In this document: piece by piece, positions 5,562 to 6,072 of the stretch
Layout of the letters: every line of letters begins with the position of its first letter
How positions within the stretch are numbered: the stretch's first letter is position 1
Source: Lysobacteraceae bacterium
Lineage (GTDB): Bacteria > Pseudomonadota > Gammaproteobacteria > Xanthomonadales > Wenzhouxiangellaceae
Direction of reading: 5' to 3'
NCBI GenBank assembly: GCA_020201235.1
Contig: JAIVHD010000263.1
Location: 1 to 6,072, forward strand
Length of the DNA: 6,072 nt
Notes under the pieces: model-generated
Told to the model about the DNA's origin: nothing
The model's input: the letters and a program-made list of their open reading frames with translations, nothing else
Databases searched by the model: none
Program-made: the position numbers and the translations under genes

Positions 5562-6072
5562 ATGAGAATATCTACCAATCTTCAGGTGCTGGCCTTGCTT
5601 TTCGAGCAGACCGGCACCACCGAAATTGCCCAGTGGTTGGAAGCCAGCCCAACATCGGCGTACGCGCGACGAGCCGGCTACATCTTCGAGTGGCTCAGCG
5701 GAACTGAGCTCGCGTACAAAACGCCAGAGCGTACCGGCTATGTTCACCTGCTTGATGACGACCTGCAATTCGCTGCCCCCAACGGGGAGCGAAACAAGCG
5801 CTACCGTGTGATCGACAATCTGCTGGGTTGTCGGCAGTTCTGCCCAATGGTCCGCAAGAGCCAAGCCTTGCAGCGCTGGACCGGCATGCACCTGAAACAG
5901 CGTACCCGGGAAGTGATCGCCGCGTATGATCCCGATTTATTGCGTCGTGCCGCCGCATTCCTGTATTTGAAGGAAACCCAATCTTCATTCGAGGTCGAGC
6001 GAGAAAGTCCGTCAGCGAGCCGGGCCCAGCGCTTCGCTGACCTGCTGCGGCGGGCCGAAGTGGAACAAGCGC
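5562..6072 (+). CDS. Fic-family protein, N-terminal part (runs off window; possibly 5'-truncated)
   Basis: At least 170 residues are encoded before the window ends. Fic proteins transfer AMP or other phosphate-containing groups to target proteins, and many act as toxins or regulators. The section seen is the region before the catalytic domain: VLALLFEQTG, ASPTSAYARRAGYIFEWLSG at 28-47, IDNLLG-x-x-x-FCP at 84-95, and YLKETQSSFEVERESPS at 135-151. The last contains Ser142-xxx-Glu146-Arg147, corresponding to the autoinhibitory (S/T)xxxE(G/N) helix of N-terminally inhibited Fic proteins. The catalytic HPFxxGNGR loop would lie beyond the window. The frame is closed upstream by TGA 5529-5531, so the first ATG is 5562. 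The GGAG at 5557-5560 is only one base away, too close for a good ribosome site. Relatives I recall carry some 80 or more extra residues before this point, so the gene may have lost its 5' end. Its ATG overlaps the stop of the unshifted helicase-fragment frame. Confidence 0.8.
   Translation, partial: MRISTNLQVLALLFEQTGTTEIAQWLEASPTSAYARRAGYIFEWLSGTELAYKTPERTGYVHLLDDDLQFAAPNGERNKRYRVIDNLLGCRQFCPMVRKSQALQRWTGMHLKQRTREVIAAYDPDLLRRAAAFLYLKETQSSFEVERESPSASRAQRFADLLRRAEVEQA

Noticed and set aside
5256..5891. Long minus-strand frame of 211 codons opposite the Fic gene
   Set aside because: The plus strand encodes clear Fic-family motifs over most of the same span. Only the last few codons (SFFTLRSKPG) matter, as the frameshifted end of the HsdM-like relic.

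Overview
The window reads as a piece of a GC-rich proteobacterial chromosome, most likely a gammaproteobacterium. The evidence is the codon choice, the family of the secreted esterase and its C-terminal accessory domain. The genus cannot be fixed from this sequence alone. All confident genes lie on the + strand.

Layout: 1-384 holds no recognisable gene, apart from a doubtful small ORF that overlaps the start of the next gene. 385-1539 encodes a PLP-dependent trans-sulfuration enzyme (cystathionine lyase/synthase family). After 100 bp, 1640-2890 encodes a GCS2-type glutamate-cysteine ligase family protein. These two probably form a small operon around sulfur amino acid and thiol chemistry. 2891-3240 is non-coding, with two hairpins and one spaced inverted repeat. 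3241-5259 encodes a large secreted, modular polyhydroxybutyrate-depolymerase-type esterase: signal peptide, alpha/beta-hydrolase domain with a complete Ser-Asp-His triad, two Ig-like modules, and what look like two divergent copies of a small C-terminal binding domain.

The last 800 bases are the most unusual part. Right after the esterase stop lies a patchwork of apparent genome-defence fragments. First comes a minus-strand shred matching the HsdM (type I DNA methyltransferase) core, with a frameshift in an A7/T7 run. Next is a short CTTGGCG repeat. Then comes a plus-strand fragment that looks like the extreme C-terminus of a large helicase, with a two-base slip that, if undone, restores a family-like ending and stop. 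Last is the start of a Fic-family protein that runs off the window and seems to lack the usual N-terminal extension. I read this as the eroded edge of a defence or restriction island joined to an ordinary metabolic region. The fragment identities come from motif recall and have not been tested by database search.
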